From Mesobacillus jeotgali (GTDB lineage Bacteria; Bacillota; Bacilli; Bacillales; Cytobacillaceae), in the NCBI RefSeq assembly GCF_014856545.2, contig NZ_CP109811.1:3590001-3654000 (forward strand): a DNA stretch of 64,000 bases, given 5' to 3'. The position numbers and the translations under genes are program-made. The number at the start of each line of letters is the position of its first letter. The stretch's first letter is position 1. This document shows, in pieces, positions 55,003 through 64,000 of the stretch. The notes under the pieces were generated by a model. That model ran no database searches and was not told the origin of the DNA. It saw only the letters and a program-made list of their open reading frames with translations.

Positions 55003-55500
55003 TTAGCGATTATCCACTTTTTCAGGATACATGTCGTGGTTCATCATCCGGTAGTTTGCCATTTCTTCATACTTCGTTCCTGGCTTGCCGTAGTTAGTAT
55101 ACGGATCGATCGAGATGCCGCCTCTTGGCGTGAATTTGCCCCAAACCTCAATATACCTTGGATCCATCAACTTGATCAGGTCATTCATGATAATGTTCAT
55201 GCAATCCTCGTGAAAGTCACCGTGGTTCCTGAAGCTGAACAGATATAATTTCAGCGCTTTGCTCTCAACCATCAATTTGTCAGGAATGTAGCTAATGTAA
55301 ATCGATGCAAAATCAGGCTGCCCTGTGATCGGGCATAGACTTGTGAATTCCGGGGTATTGAATTTTACAAAATAATCCCGATATGGGTGCTTATTTTCAA
55401 ACGTTTCAAGGATTTCAGGAGAGTACTCAAACAAGTACTTTGTTCCCTGATTGCCTAACAGTGTCAAATCTTTCATTTCCTCATCTTTTCTTCCAGCCAT
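55003..55500 (-). CDS. queF: NADPH-dependent preQ0 reductase QueF
   Basis: Reduces 7-cyano-7-deazaguanine (preQ0) to preQ1 in queuosine synthesis; 165 aa, the single-domain YkvM type. Catalytic Cys in [16 protein letters not shown] with the nearby Asp, and the QueF motif [21 protein letters not shown] holding the NADPH-binding signature. TAGGAGG precedes the ATG. The other pathway genes (queC, queD, queE) are absent here. A preQ1 riboswitch and attenuator lie upstream, giving product feedback. Confidence 0.97.
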   Translation of the reverse strand: MAGRKDEEMKDLTLLGNQGTKYLFEYSPEILETFENKHPYRDYFVKFNTPEFTSLCPITGQPDFASIYISYIPDKLMVESKALKLYLFSFRNHGDFHEDCMNIIMNDLIKLMDPRYIEVWGKFTPRGGISIDPYTNYGKPGTKYEEMANYRMMNHDMYPEKVDNR

Positions 55501-55568
55501 TATAAAAGCCTCCTATTTGATCTGCAACGCTTTTTTCGAGGCCCATGAACTCTGCTTATCAAATAAAA

Positions 55569-55592
55569 AACCATATCCTCTGGGATATGGTT
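55569..55592 (-). terminator. Attenuator terminator of the preQ1 riboswitch
   Basis: AACCATATCC / GGATATGGTT stem followed by TTTTATTTG, between the aptamer and queF. Confidence 0.85.
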
Positions 55593-55606
55593 GAAATTTT
55601 TCAAAG

Positions 55607-55644
55607 CCATAGTTTTTTATAGAGGGTGTCCGCTATGAACCTCT
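55607..55644 (-). promoter_or_regulatory. preQ1-I riboswitch aptamer
   Basis: Minus-strand AGAGGTTCATAGCGGACACC followed by CTCTATAAAAAACTATGG. P1 pairs AGAGG with CCTCT. The A-rich tail AAAAAACTA is the class I signature and is nearly the same as the B. subtilis queC leader aptamer. It is followed by an intrinsic terminator, so preQ1 should shut off queF transcription. Confidence 0.93.
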
Positions 55645-55655
55645 CCCGCGATTGC

Positions 55656-55684
55656 AGTATGATTTATTCATTTTTATATAGCAA
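55656..55684 (-). promoter_or_regulatory. Promoter for queF
   Basis: Minus-strand TTGCTA, 17-bp spacer, CATACT; start just before the aptamer. Confidence 0.55.
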
Positions 55685-55768
55685 CTATAATGAAATACCC
55701 CTTCAAAGTCAAAAGAAAATTTTGAGAGGAAATATGACAAATTCATGTATTTCCATTTTTTATTTTAA

Positions 55769-55802
55769 ACATATGTTCACGAGGTTATTTACATATGTTC
55801 AC
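55769..55802 (+). promoter_or_regulatory. Tandem operator-like direct repeats before deoC
   Basis: ACATATGTTCAC occurs twice, 22 bp apart (55769-55780 and 55791-55802); each has a palindromic ACATATGT core. The second overlaps the -35 and spacer of the deoC promoter. Candidate binding site for a deoxynucleoside regulator, but the sequence is not the B. subtilis DeoR operator I know. Confidence 0.5.
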
Positions 55803-55816
55803 CTACCTGATATATT
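55788..55816 (+). promoter_or_regulatory. Sigma-A promoter for deoC-cdd
   Basis: TTTACA, 17-bp spacer, TATATT. Confidence 0.7.
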
Positions 55817-55867
55817 ATTCATGTAAGTGACACATAATAAATTTGGGTTATATATTTTTTCATTTAG

Positions 55868-55882
55868 ATGAAAGCGTTTCAA
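55868..55882 (+). promoter_or_regulatory. cre site (CcpA) before deoC
   Basis: ATGAAAGCGTTTCAA, one mismatch from WTGNAANCGNWNNCW, about 45 bp downstream of the predicted start, suggesting carbon catabolite repression of deoC. Confidence 0.65.
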
Positions 55883-55912
55883 CTATTTTTATACGGAAAG
55901 GGTTTGAAATTA

Positions 55913-56587
55913 ATGACAAACGATTTAGCAAGAATGATTGACCACACATTACTTAAAGCAAATGCAACTGAAGCGGAGATTGTAAAGCTGGCTGAGGAAG
56001 CAAAAGAATATAAATTCGCTTCTGTTTGCGTTAACCCAACATGGGTACAGAAGGCTGCTGAAATTCTTAAGGATGCTGAAGAAGTGAAGGTTTGCACAGT
56101 AATCGGCTTCCCCCTGGGTGCTACAACTTCAGAAACAAAAGCATTCGAAACAAAGAATGCAATCGAAAACGGCGCGACTGAAGTCGATATGGTCATCAAT
56201 ATCGGTGCCTTGAAAGACAAGCAATATGATCTAGTTGAAAAGGATATCAAAGCGGTAGTTGACGCTGCAAAAGGCAAAGCACTGACTAAGGTCATCATCG
56301 AAACTTGCCTTCTTAACGACGAGGAAAAAGAAATCGCATGCAAGCTTTCTGTCAAAGCAGGCGCAGATTTCGTTAAGACTTCAACTGGTTTCTCAACAGG
56401 CGGAGCGACTGTAGAAGATATCGCTCTAATGAGAAAAACAGTCGGCCCTGATGTTGGGGTTAAAGCTTCCGGCGGAGTCAGAAGCCTTGAGGATGCACAG
56501 AACATGATCGAAGCTGGCGCAACAAGAATCGGCGCAAGCTCTGGCGTGGCAATCGTTAACGGCCTGACTTCTGAGTCTTCATACTAA
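55913..56587 (+). CDS. deoC: Deoxyribose-phosphate aldolase
   Basis: Splits 2-deoxyribose-5-phosphate into acetaldehyde and glyceraldehyde-3-phosphate in deoxynucleoside catabolism; 224 aa. Class I aldolase with Schiff-base Lys in FVKTSTGF, activating Asp/Lys in [12 protein letters not shown] and [11 protein letters not shown], and the phosphate-binding [17 protein letters not shown] at 55913 ([14 protein letters not shown]) is used, with GGAAAGG upstream. Followed by cdd. Confidence 0.97.
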   Translation: MTNDLARMIDHTLLKANATEAEIVKLAEEAKEYKFASVCVNPTWVQKAAEILKDAEEVKVCTVIGFPLGATTSETKAFETKNAIENGATEVDMVINIGALKDKQYDLVEKDIKAVVDAAKGKALTKVIIETCLLNDEEKEIACKLSVKAGADFVKTSTGFSTGGATVEDIALMRKTVGPDVGVKASGGVRSLEDAQNMIEAGATRIGASSGVAIVNGLTSESSY

Positions 56588-56630
56588 TAGGAACTGCTAA
56601 AAAATATCAATTGGGAATGGGGAATGGACG

Positions 56631-57053
56631 ATGGATAAGAACACGCTTGTTGAAAAAGCAATTGAAGCAAGAAGCACAGCATACGTTCCATATTCTAAGT
56701 TTCAGGTTGGCGCTGCAATCATAACAAGTAATGATAATGTATTCCTGGGCTGCAATATCGAAAATGCATCCTACGGATTGACAAACTGTGCCGAAAGAAC
56801 AGCCATTTTCAAGGCAGTCTCTGAAGGTGACACAGAGATCAAGGCGATTGCAGTAGTCGCTGACACTGAAGGTCCTGTTTCTCCTTGCGGTGCCTGCCGC
56901 CAGGTAATTGCAGAGTTCGCAACTGACGAAACGAAAATTTACCTTGCCAATCTGAATGGCGATGTAAAGGAAACGACAATCAGCGAAATCCTTCCTGGAT
57001 ATTTCACATCCAAGGATATGGATAAGGTTGATATGTCCAAGAAAATGGTATAG
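56631..57053 (+). CDS. cdd: Cytidine deaminase
   Basis: Deaminates cytidine and deoxycytidine to (deoxy)uridine, releasing ammonia; 140 aa, tetrameric zinc type. Zinc ligands and catalytic Glu: NCAERTAIFKA and PCGACRQVIAEF; substrate site YSKFQVGAAI and GCNIENASYG. GGGGAATGG precedes the ATG. It is 43 bp after deoC and shares its regulation. Confidence 0.97.
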   Translation: MDKNTLVEKAIEARSTAYVPYSKFQVGAAIITSNDNVFLGCNIENASYGLTNCAERTAIFKAVSEGDTEIKAIAVVADTEGPVSPCGACRQVIAEFATDETKIYLANLNGDVKETTISEILPGYFTSKDMDKVDMSKKMV

Positions 57054-57076
57054 ATTGATTATTCTAAGTTAACAAG

Positions 57077-57099
57077 GGGCAACTCCTATAGAGTTGCTC
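57077..57099 (+). terminator. Terminator of deoC-cdd
   Basis: GGGCAACTC / GAGTTGCTC stem followed by TTTCTT. Confidence 0.82.
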
Positions 57100-57158
57100 T
57101 TTCTTATTTGAACGCTTAAGGAGGAAAGAGCTGACCCATCAATAGGGCGGCATACATC

Positions 57159-57773
57159 ATGGGAGACGCAGGTTTATTACTATCAGGCGCAGCACTCTTC
57201 CTGAACAGCTTGATGCTATTAGGAAAGGCTAACGCGAAGAGTGTAGCAGTATTCAATTTATTTATCGGGGCATTACAAGTAATCGTGCCCTTCTACTTGA
57301 TTGCCGTATCAGACCAGAGCAACTGGACGGTCTACAGTCTGGCAAGCATCTTTCTCTTTGGTTTTACTTATTTATATGTTGGGTTGACCTTGTGGAACAA
57401 TCTTGATGGCACCGGCCTTGGCTGGTATTCCCTCTGGGTTGCTGTCCTCGCCATCATTTATGCTGCGGTTGCCTATGTCCATTTTGATGACATCGTCAAC
57501 GCGCTTACATGGCTGATGTGGGCCTACCTTTGGTTCCTGTTCTTCTTATCAATGGGATTGAACAAGAAAATAGATGCATATGTCGGGAAAGTTGCGATGG
57601 TACAGTCATGGCTGACATTAACCTTCCCGGCACTGTTGTCGATGACTGGTTTATGGAAAACCAACCAAGTTGCCAGTGCATGGATTTACTTCTTAATTGC
57701 CGCTTTTGTTTATTTTGCTTATATTACATTAAAGCTGAAGAGATCTTCGGCCAGAACTGAGAAATTCGCGTAA
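57159..57773 (+). CDS. AmiS/UreI-family urea or amide channel
   Basis: Six-segment membrane protein of 204 aa. Family patterns: LLLSGAALFLNSLMLLGKAN (first helix), FGFTYLYVGLTLWNNLDGTGLGWYSLWVA, and TWLMWAYLWFLFFLSMGL. UreI of Helicobacter is an acid-gated urea channel; AmiS lies with amidases. Neither urease nor amidase genes are in the window, so the solute is open. A weak AGGGCGG lies 8 nt before the ATG. The cdd terminator separates it from deoC-cdd. Confidence 0.87.
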   Translation: MGDAGLLLSGAALFLNSLMLLGKANAKSVAVFNLFIGALQVIVPFYLIAVSDQSNWTVYSLASIFLFGFTYLYVGLTLWNNLDGTGLGWYSLWVAVLAIIYAAVAYVHFDDIVNALTWLMWAYLWFLFFLSMGLNKKIDAYVGKVAMVQSWLTLTFPALLSMTGLWKTNQVASAWIYFLIAAFVYFAYITLKLKRSSARTEKFA

Positions 57774-57781
57774 TACCAAAA

Positions 57782-57811
57782 AACCTTCCTGCCGAAATGG
57801 CCAGGAAGGTT
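57782..57811. terminator. Terminator between the AmiS/UreI gene and ppaC
   Basis: AACCTTCCTG / CAGGAAGGTT stem followed by CTTTATTT. Confidence 0.82.
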
Positions 57812-57823
57812 CTTTATTTGGAT

Positions 57824-58753
57824 TTACTTCGCAAGTACGTTTGTCAAAACAGGAACGACCTGCTTCTTGCGGGAAACAACACCTTTAAGTGTCGCAGTAT
57901 TATCTTCAAGAGTTACATTGAATGCTTCCTCAACAGCTGCAGCCTTTTTACCAATCGCAAGCGCTGCAGAATCATTCGTCAATATATCAGTGATGACCAG
58001 CAAGAACAGATCCAAGTTCTTTTCAGTTATCTTATTGATCAATGCTTCTTCAAGCTCTACCTTGCGCAAAAGAACATCATTGACATCAACAGTGTTTACC
58101 TGTGCGATTTCAACCTTGGAATCTCCCATCTGGAATTCCTTGGCGTCAAGGGAAATAAGCTCTTCAATTGTTTTGCTGCTAAGATCCGCGCCAGCCTTCA
58201 GCATTTCAAGGCCGTATTCCTCAGCATCTACTCCTGCGATTTCAGCCAATTCACGTGCAGCTGCAACGTCCTGGTCTGTGCAAGTCGGGGACTTGAACAA
58301 TAATGAGTCAGAGATGATCGCAGACAGCATTAGTCCAGCGATATTCTTTTCGATTTTCACATTGTTTTCTTTGTACATCTTATTTAAGATTGTCGCCGTG
58401 CAGCCTACTGGCTCAACTCGGAAATAGAGTGGGTCACTCGTCTCGAAATTCGCCACGCGGTGGTGGTCGATAACCTCAACGATTTGAACATCTGTAATGT
58501 CATCAGCACTCTGCTGGCGTTCGTTATGGTCAACAAGGATAACCTTGTCCACTTCTTCTGAAACTCTGCCTGCAAGGCGTGGTGCTTCAGCTTTGAAGTA
58601 ATCAAGAGCATACTGAGTTTCTCCATTAACCTGGCCCAAACGTACCGCTTCTGCATCGACACCAAGCTTTTGCTTCAAGTTAGCATAGGCAATGGCAGAG
58701 CAGATTGTATCCGTATCAGGATTTTTATGTCCAAAAACAAGTACTTTTTCCAT
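57824..58753 (-). CDS. ppaC: Manganese-dependent inorganic pyrophosphatase (family II)
   Basis: Hydrolyses pyrophosphate, pulling biosynthetic reactions forward; 309 aa. DHH-family ligands: [40 protein letters not shown] (DHH) and DHHA2 domain with the C-terminal [10 protein letters not shown] (phosphate-binding Arg/Lys). No CBS insert, so unlikely to be nucleotide-regulated. GAGGAG precedes two adjacent ATG codons; 58753 fits homologues. Confidence 0.97.
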   Translation of the reverse strand: MEKVLVFGHKNPDTDTICSAIAYANLKQKLGVDAEAVRLGQVNGETQYALDYFKAEAPRLAGRVSEEVDKVILVDHNERQQSADDITDVQIVEVIDHHRVANFETSDPLYFRVEPVGCTATILNKMYKENNVKIEKNIAGLMLSAIISDSLLFKSPTCTDQDVAAARELAEIAGVDAEEYGLEMLKAGADLSSKTIEELISLDAKEFQMGDSKVEIAQVNTVDVNDVLLRKVELEEALINKITEKNLDLFLLVITDILTNDSAALAIGKKAAAVEEAFNVTLEDNTATLKGVVSRKKQVVPVLTNVLAK

Positions 58754-58897
58754 CATGACACTCCTCAATAACAAATTAACACGGTCATTCTAGCAACTAG
58801 AATATATCCCATAAATAATATACGCTAAAATTGAAAGATTTTAAACAGCTTTGTCATAAATAGACTTGCTTTTCCAGTCCAACAGGCTAAATAAAAG

Positions 58898-58920
58898 ATC
58901 CGGAATATTTCATCCGGATC
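58898..58920 (-). terminator. Terminator of ald
   Basis: GATCCGGA / TCCGGATC stem followed by TTTTATTT. Confidence 0.85.
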
Positions 58921-58928
58921 CAGAAAAA

Positions 58929-60050
58929 TTAAATTTGCTCTAACAATGTTTTTGTTTCAGAGTATACAAGGTTATGTGCTTCTGCTACTGCCTGGTAAGT
59001 CACATAGCCATTGAGCGTGTTGATTCCCTTCAGCAATGCTTCATTGTCCAGGCAAGCCTGCTTGTAGCCTTTGTTCGCAATCTGGACAGCGTATGGCACT
59101 GTCACGTTCGTCAAGGCGATTGTTGATGTTCTAGGAACTGCCCCCGGCATGTTGGCAACTGCGTAGTGAACGACGCCGTGCTTTTCATAGGTAGGGTTAT
59201 CATGTGTTGTGATTCTGTCAGTTGTTTCAAAGATTCCGCCCTGGTCGATTGCGATATCGACAACTACTGAGCCTGGGTTCATTGACTGGATCATTTCCTC
59301 TGTCACAAGCTTAGGAGCCTTCGCGCCTGGAATCAATACCGCACCGATAACGAGGTCAGAAGCTTTGACTGCTTCAGCAATATTCAAAGGGTTGGACATT
59401 AGCGTTGTAATGTCAGAACCGAAGATATCATCCAGCTGACGAAGACGGTCTGGGTTCAAGTCGATCATTGTGACCTGAGCACCAAGGCCGACAGCCATTT
59501 TAGCTGCGTTCGTGCCAGCTACACCTCCGCCGATGATTGTTACTTTTCCTCTTTGTACACCTGGAACGCCTCCAAGCAGGATTCCTTTTCCACCGTGAAC
59601 TTTTTCAAGGAACTGCGCACCGATTTGTGTAGACATGCGGCCAGCAACCTCACTCATAGGAGTAAGCAATGGAAGCGAACCGTTAGCCAGCTGTACCGTT
59701 TCATAGGCAATACCGACAACCTTATTCTCGATCAATGCCTTAGTCAGTTCTGGTTCTGGAGCAAGATGCAAATATGTAAATAAAATTAAGCCTTCACGGA
59801 AATACCCGTATTCTTCTGCTAGGGGTTCTTTAACCTTCATGACCATATCCTGTGCCCATGCTTCTTCTGCACTTCCAACGATCAGAGCACCGGCAGCCTT
59901 GTAGTCTTCATCTGTAAAACTTGAGCCAATTCCAGCTCCAGTTTCAATGAAAACTTCGTGCCCGAAATTTACTAGGTTAACTACTCCTGCAGGCGTCATA
60001 GCCACACGATTTTCATTATTTTTTATCTCTTTAGGTACACCGATACGCAT
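58929..60050 (-). CDS. ald: Alanine dehydrogenase
   Basis: NAD-linked interconversion of L-alanine and pyruvate plus ammonia; in B. subtilis needed for growth on alanine and for sporulation. 373 aa. N-terminal [23 protein letters not shown] with substrate Arg/Lys, catalytic His region [14 protein letters not shown], and Rossmann motif [26 protein letters not shown] precedes the ATG at 60050. Monocistronic. Confidence 0.97.
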   Translation of the reverse strand: MRIGVPKEIKNNENRVAMTPAGVVNLVNFGHEVFIETGAGIGSSFTDEDYKAAGALIVGSAEEAWAQDMVMKVKEPLAEEYGYFREGLILFTYLHLAPEPELTKALIENKVVGIAYETVQLANGSLPLLTPMSEVAGRMSTQIGAQFLEKVHGGKGILLGGVPGVQRGKVTIIGGGVAGTNAAKMAVGLGAQVTMIDLNPDRLRQLDDIFGSDITTLMSNPLNIAEAVKASDLVIGAVLIPGAKAPKLVTEEMIQSMNPGSVVVDIAIDQGGIFETTDRITTHDNPTYEKHGVVHYAVANMPGAVPRTSTIALTNVTVPYAVQIANKGYKQACLDNEALLKGINTLNGYVTYQAVAEAHNLVYSETKTLLEQI

Positions 60051-60266
60051 TTTTGCATACCTCCTATATAATAATTGCCCTACCATTTCAGCCCTGCCAC
60101 CACTATATCATTTTTTCAATGAGTAAAGAAATATCGAAGCAAGATGAAAACACTTTCATTTTAGTAGAAAAAAATACTTTTGGCAAAACAATTCGTACAA
60201 ATTTCCCTAAAATATACTATTCTGTATATTTTTAATTTTCGAGGAAGGAGTAATGAAAAATAAAAA

Positions 60267-60296
60267 GGCTTGCCGAGCAATGGTTCTCAGCAAGCC
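60267..60296 (-). terminator. Terminator of the 51-aa gene
   Basis: GGCTTGC / GCAAGCC stem followed by TTTTTATTTTTC. Confidence 0.82.
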
Positions 60297-60374
60297 ACCC
60301 TAGCCAGACTATTTTACTTTTTTGATAGAGAACTTAGCAGGCATTATTATAGCCTGTAAAGATCGAATACGGCT

Positions 60375-60530
60375 TTATCTATGTTGCTCGTTGTTTTCTG
60401 CTGCTGCTTTCATCTGTTCCTGCGGGACTACTCCGCTGTTGTATGAATCCATGATTTGCTGGCTTACCTGCATGACACCCTGATCATCGTAATCGTAAAA
60501 TGACTGGCCGCGCTGTTCCTTTTTATCCAT
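60375..60530 (-). CDS. Short conserved-looking protein, 51 aa
   Basis: Starts MDKKEQRGQSFYDYDDQGVM and ends in AAAENNEQHR; very hydrophilic, rich in Gln, Asp and Tyr, without membrane or metal motifs. Support: GAAGGAGGA 6 nt before the ATG, coding-like composition, and a terminator just downstream. It lies in the ald-usp gap, which is otherwise empty. Function unknown. Confidence 0.75.
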   Translation of the reverse strand: MDKKEQRGQSFYDYDDQGVMQVSQQIMDSYNSGVVPQEQMKAAAENNEQHR

Positions 60531-60635
60531 GTGAAATCCTCCTTCAATATGATGCTTGCATCTATAGTTTTCGTTGGATTGTCACAGCTATACCAATGAA
60601 ACTGTTGTATAATATAGGTAAAGGAGGCGAGAACT

Positions 60636-61085
60636 ATGGCACTTTATTATAAGAACATTTTAGTTGCCGTTGATGGTTCTAAACAAGCAGCATGGGCTTT
60701 TAAAAAAGCCATTGAAATCGCAAAAAGAAACGACGCTCGTCTGGTCATGACCCACATAATCGATTTACGCACCTTTGCAACTGTAGAGGCATATGACCGC
60801 ACCATCTCAGAGCGTGCGACACAGTTTGCTACAGAGTTGATGGAAAGCTACAAACAGCAGGCACTCGAAGCTGGTATCAAAGATGTAGAGTATGACATCG
60901 ATTATGGTTCACCAAAGGTCAAGATTGCGAAAGATGTTGCAAAAAAATATAACGCCGACCTGATTATTTGCGGAGCAACAGGAATGAACGCAGTGGAACG
61001 CTTCTTCATCGGAAGTGTCTCCGAGCATATCACCCGCTATGCATCTTGTGATGTCCTGGTTGTCCGGACTGACAAAGAGAATTAA
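60636..61085 (+). CDS. Universal stress protein (UspA family)
   Basis: A 149-aa single Usp domain. It has the ATP-binding pattern: DGS at VAVDGSKQAAWAF and the glycine loop CGATGMNAVERFFIGSVSEHI (G-2X-G-9X-S/T), so an ATP-binding member. Such proteins aid survival in stress and stationary phase by unclear means. AAAGGAGG precedes the ATG. Convergent with argH, sharing a terminator. Confidence 0.93.
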   Translation: MALYYKNILVAVDGSKQAAWAFKKAIEIAKRNDARLVMTHIIDLRTFATVEAYDRTISERATQFATELMESYKQQALEAGIKDVEYDIDYGSPKVKIAKDVAKKYNADLIICGATGMNAVERFFIGSVSEHITRYASCDVLVVRTDKEN

Positions 61086-61100
61086 CCTGACTGACATACA

Positions 61101-61140
61101 AAAAGCACGAAGTATCTTTATATTGATACTTCGTGCTTTT
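61101..61140. terminator. Bidirectional terminator of usp and argH
   Basis: AAAAGCACGAAGTATC / GATACTTCGTGCTTTT stem, 16 bp. Confidence 0.92.
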
Positions 61141-61145
61141 TTCCA

Positions 61146-62516
61146 TTATAATGACGTTTTTGCTTTCTCGATCTGAAGTTTCACTTGTGAAAAACCTGTG
61201 CCACCAGCACTGTTTCGTCTTTTCACGGCATTATAAGGATTCAATGCTTCGAAAATATCTTCTTCGAACAATGGGTTCATGGATTTGTAGGCTTCCAGTG
61301 GCAGGTCTGCAAGATAGCAGCCTTTTTGGATACAATCAAGGACAAGCTTGCCGACGATTTCATGTGCTTCACGGAAAGGTATGCCTTTCGCTGCCAGATA
61401 ATCAGCCAGCTCTGTCGCATTTGAAAAATCTTTTTTAACTGCTCCTGCCATATCCTCCGTTCTCACCTTCATCGTACTGACCATGCCAGCGAAAATTTTC
61501 AGGGCGCCCTTCACTGTTTTGACCGTATCAAACATTCCTTCTTTATCTTCCTGCATATCTTTGTTGTACGCCAAAGGCAACCCTTTCAAGACCGTCAAGA
61601 GCCCCATCAGGCTTCCATAGACGCGACCTGTTTTACCGCGGATCAGTTCTGCCATATCCGGATTCTTCTTTTGCGGCATGATGCTGCTCCCTGTCGTGAA
61701 GGCATCTGAAAGCTCTATGAACTGAAATTCCTGGCTCGACCAGAGGATAAGTTCCTCGCACAATCGTGACAGATGCATCATTAAAATCGAGCTATCTGAC
61801 AGGAACTCAAGAATAAAATCACGGTCACTCACAGCATCCAGGCTGTTTTCATAGATGCCCTCAAACCCGAGAATTTCTGCTGTCATATGGCGGTCAATCG
61901 GAAAAGTAGTTCCCGCAAGCGCCCCCGCCCCAAGCGGAGACAGATTGATCCTTTTCATGCTATCCGCAAATCGCTGTTTATCGCGGTCAAGCATCCAAAA
62001 GTAGGCCATCAGATGATGGGCAAAAGAGATCGGCTGTGCCCTCTGCAAGTGAGTATACCCCGGCATCAATGTCTCAATATTTTGTTCTGCCTGTTGTACC
62101 AAAGCTCTTTGGAACTCAGAGACCAGCTCGATGATTTCAGATACCTGATCTTTCAGGTATAAATGCATATCAGTCGCCACCTGGTCGTTCCTGCTTCTTG
62201 CCGTGTGGAGTTTGCCGCCGGTTGGACCAATCAATTCTGTCAGGTGATGTTCAATGTTCAGATGGATGTCCTCGAGTTTGGCTGAGTATTCGAGTTCTCC
62301 ATTACTTGCTTTCTCCTCCAGTTTTCTTAGTCCTTGGATAATGTTGTCTGCTTCAGCTTCTGATATGATTCCGCACTTCGCAAGCATAGTTGCATGGGCG
62401 ATACTGCCCTCGATATCCTGCTTTGCCAGTTCCTGGTCAAAGCCGATCGATGCCCCGAATTCATCGACCCATTCCTCAGCGGAGCCGGTGAATCTGCCTC
62501 CCCATAATTTCTTCAC
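61146..62516 (-). CDS. argH: Argininosuccinate lyase
   Basis: Cleaves argininosuccinate to arginine and fumarate; 456 aa. Fumarase/aspartase superfamily signature [21 protein letters not shown] with the catalytic Ser, plus [15 protein letters not shown] and [16 protein letters not shown] with the catalytic His. Start is GTG at 62516 ([11 protein letters not shown]), overlapping the argG stop by 4 nt (GTGA), with AAGGTGA upstream, so translation is coupled. Second gene of argGH. Confidence 0.97.
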   Translation of the reverse strand: MKKLWGGRFTGSAEEWVDEFGASIGFDQELAKQDIEGSIAHATMLAKCGIISEAEADNIIQGLRKLEEKASNGELEYSAKLEDIHLNIEHHLTELIGPTGGKLHTARSRNDQVATDMHLYLKDQVSEIIELVSEFQRALVQQAEQNIETLMPGYTHLQRAQPISFAHHLMAYFWMLDRDKQRFADSMKRINLSPLGAGALAGTTFPIDRHMTAEILGFEGIYENSLDAVSDRDFILEFLSDSSILMMHLSRLCEELILWSSQEFQFIELSDAFTTGSSIMPQKKNPDMAELIRGKTGRVYGSLMGLLTVLKGLPLAYNKDMQEDKEGMFDTVKTVKGALKIFAGMVSTMKVRTEDMAGAVKKDFSNATELADYLAAKGIPFREAHEIVGKLVLDCIQKGCYLADLPLEAYKSMNPLFEEDIFEALNPYNAVKRRNSAGGTGFSQVKLQIEKAKTSL

Positions 62517-63718
62517 ACTGTCACCTTCTTGCCCTGGACCATGCTGTGGACAACTGTTGGCAGTCCCCACAGATTGATGAATCCAACAGCAGAATTATGG
62601 TCGAACTCATCGTCAGCAGTGTACGTCGCCAGTTTTTCATTGTAAAGAGAATATGGAGATTTTCTGCCTTCAATGATTGCATGCCCTTTGAAAAGCTTGA
62701 CGCGGACAGTACCCGTCACATGCTTCTGTGTTGATTTCAGGAACGCTGCCAGGGCATCCTGAAGCGGTGAAAACCAGAGCCCTTCGTAAATTAATTCGGT
62801 CATCTTTTTCTCAATAACCGGCTTAAAATGGGCTACCTCTTTTACAAGTGTGATATCCTCCAGTTCCTTATGCGCCTTTATCAAGGTCATCGCAGCAGGA
62901 GCTTCATATACTTCACGTGACTTGATGCCGACTAGACGGTTTTCCACATGGTCAATCCTTCCGACACCATGCTTGCCTGCAATACTGTTTAGCTCAAGAA
63001 TCAATTCTGAAAGAGGATAAGTTTTCCCATCAATCGCTGTTGGTACACCCTCAACAAATTCAATCTCGATGATATCCGGTGTATCCGGCGTGTCTTCAAG
63101 CTCCGCCGTCAATTCATAAGCCTCTACTGGAGGGGCCTGCCACGGATCCTCAAGAATTCCGCATTCATTACTTCTTCCCCAAAGGTTCTGGTCAATGGAG
63201 AACGGGCTGTCTAGATTGATTGGAATCGGGATGCCATTGTTGGCTGCATATGCAATTTCTTCCTCACGTGACCATTTCCACTCACGGACAGGTGCAATGA
63301 CCTTCAGCTCGGGATTCAATGCTTTGATTGAAACCTCAAATCGTACCTGGTCATTTCCTTTTCCTGTGCAGCCATGCGCAACAGCTGTTGCACCCTCCAT
63401 TTCTGCTACTTCTACTAGTTTCTTAGAAATCAAGGGACGAGATAATGCAGATACGAGCGGATATTTACCTTCGTATAAAGCATGGGCCTGCAGAGCGAAA
63501 AGTGCATATTCATTGGCGAATTCTTCTTTTACATCCAAAACGTATGATTGAATTGCGCCTACCTTCAAAGCCTTTTCTTTTATGAACTGAAGATCCTTTC
63601 CTTCACCAACATCAAGACAGCAAGCTATTACCGCGTAACCCTGGTCCTTTAGCCATTTGATCGCAACAGATGTATCAAGCCCACCAGAATAGGCAAGCAC
63701 CACTTTATTTTCAGCCAT
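62513..63718 (-). CDS. argG: Argininosuccinate synthase
   Basis: Joins citrulline and aspartate with ATP; 401 aa, full length. N-type ATP-pyrophosphatase loop [15 protein letters not shown] at the N-terminus, citrulline/aspartate site [14 protein letters not shown], and [29 protein letters not shown] precedes the ATG. First gene of argGH. Two ARG boxes lie directly upstream. Confidence 0.98.
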   Translation of the reverse strand: MAENKVVLAYSGGLDTSVAIKWLKDQGYAVIACCLDVGEGKDLQFIKEKALKVGAIQSYVLDVKEEFANEYALFALQAHALYEGKYPLVSALSRPLISKKLVEVAEMEGATAVAHGCTGKGNDQVRFEVSIKALNPELKVIAPVREWKWSREEEIAYAANNGIPIPINLDSPFSIDQNLWGRSNECGILEDPWQAPPVEAYELTAELEDTPDTPDIIEIEFVEGVPTAIDGKTYPLSELILELNSIAGKHGVGRIDHVENRLVGIKSREVYEAPAAMTLIKAHKELEDITLVKEVAHFKPVIEKKMTELIYEGLWFSPLQDALAAFLKSTQKHVTGTVRVKLFKGHAIIEGRKSPYSLYNEKLATYTADDEFDHNSAVGFINLWGLPTVVHSMVQGKKVTV

Positions 63719-63736
63719 TTTTTCATACTCCTCTTC

Positions 63737-63754
63737 TTCGAATATTTATACATA
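63737..63754 (-). promoter_or_regulatory. ARG box (AhrC/ArgR site), proximal
   Basis: TATGTATAAATATTCGAA against TNTGAATWWWWATTCANW, two mismatches. Confidence 0.65.
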
Positions 63755-63756
63755 AA

Positions 63757-63774
63757 TTTAAATTTTTATTCATG
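63757..63774 (-). promoter_or_regulatory. ARG box (AhrC/ArgR site), distal
   Basis: CATGAATAAAAATTTAAA, near the B. subtilis AhrC consensus CATGAATAAAAATKCAAK. Two boxes 20 bp apart suit hexamer binding and arginine repression of argGH. Confidence 0.8.
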
Positions 63775-63911
63775 TTTATAAAGTTAACAGGTTTTTGGGC
63801 ACATTTCAAGATAAAATATGATTTTTTTATAATCCCGTGCATCTGCTCATAAATCAGACTGGTCTGGAAGCAGGATTAAAAGTATAGTAGAATGTAAGCA
63901 AGATTACCGGA

Positions 63912-64000
63912 ATGGGGGCACCATCAGAAATGGAACAATTTTTTCTTTTTAACAGCCGACTGGGCATTCCCCTGCCAGACCTGCAAGGTAACTGGGAAGA
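63912..64000 (+). CDS. Start of a plus-strand gene (partial)
   Basis: An open frame begins at ATG 63912 or, in frame, ATG 63930 (MEQFFLFNSRLGIPLPDLQG) and runs off the window. A TATAGT hexamer lies upstream at about 63882. Too little is visible to name it, and the ribosome binding site is weak. Confidence 0.35.
   Translation, partial: MGAPSEMEQFFLFNSRLGIPLPDLQGNWE

Noticed and set aside
55505..55560. A preQ1-like GAG...CTC segment followed by A-rich sequence close to queF
   Set aside because: Only a 3-bp stem forms; the true aptamer is clearly at 55607-55644.
55626..55826. Plus-strand open frame upstream of deoC
   Set aside because: It overlaps the preQ1 aptamer and the queF promoter on the other strand; no ribosome binding site, atypical composition.
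57060..57158. Possible guanidine or other riboswitch before the AmiS/UreI gene
   Set aside because: Apart from the cdd terminator, no conserved motif was found in about 60 nt of sequence.

Overview
The window is a stretch of a Bacillaceae chromosome, moderate to low GC. Gene content and order follow the pheS-to-argG segment of Bacillus subtilis closely: ysgA/sspI, the infC-rpmI-rplT operon, thrS, dnaB-dnaI, nrdR, speD, gapB, coaE, mutM, polA, phoPR, citZ-icd-mdh, pyk-pfkA, accDA, ytsJ, dnaE, nrnA, argGH. Spore genes (sspI, ytaF, ytvI, ytrH, ytrI) show an endospore former. The dispersed repeats suggest a Mesobacillus- or Cytobacillus-like lineage; that is inference. No rRNA or tRNA gene was seen.

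Layout. 1-12.3 kb: translation genes (pheS, infC, rpmI, rplT, thrS), each under RNA control: T-boxes before pheS and thrS, an L20-type leader before infC. 11.3-13.7 kb: helicase loading (dnaI, dnaB). 14-23 kb: nrdR, polyamine synthesis (speD), gluconeogenesis (gapB with CcpN sites), CoA synthesis, DNA repair (mutM, polA). 22.6-27.4 kb: the hflKC membrane pair and phoPR. 27.5-45.8 kb: central carbon block on the minus strand (MaoC-like, mdh, icd, citZ, pyk, pfkA, accA, accD, a GntR regulator, malic enzyme) ending in dnaE. 46-50 kb: the sporulation pair ytrHI, a repeat array split by an intact IS256-family element, and nrnA. 50-64 kb: ytoI, ytkL, an M24 peptidase, queF behind a preQ1 riboswitch, deoC-cdd, an AmiS/UreI channel, ppaC, ald, a universal stress protein and argGH behind two ARG boxes.

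Most notable signals. (1) The GntR/FadR-type regulator gene lies between two copies of one palindrome (GTGGTCTGACCAC and a close variant), one before its own malic-enzyme operon and one before accDA. This suggests a local circuit joining malate/NADPH metabolism to malonyl-CoA synthesis. (2) A 52-bp hairpin-forming repeat family forms three arrays; an IS256-type element with an 8-bp target duplication interrupts one of them. (3) The speD leader holds an 8-nt sequence exactly complementary to the speD ribosome binding site, beside a competing hairpin. (4) mutM and ytvI are broken only by single-base losses in short homopolymers (one and two sites), which look like sequence errors or very recent mutations.
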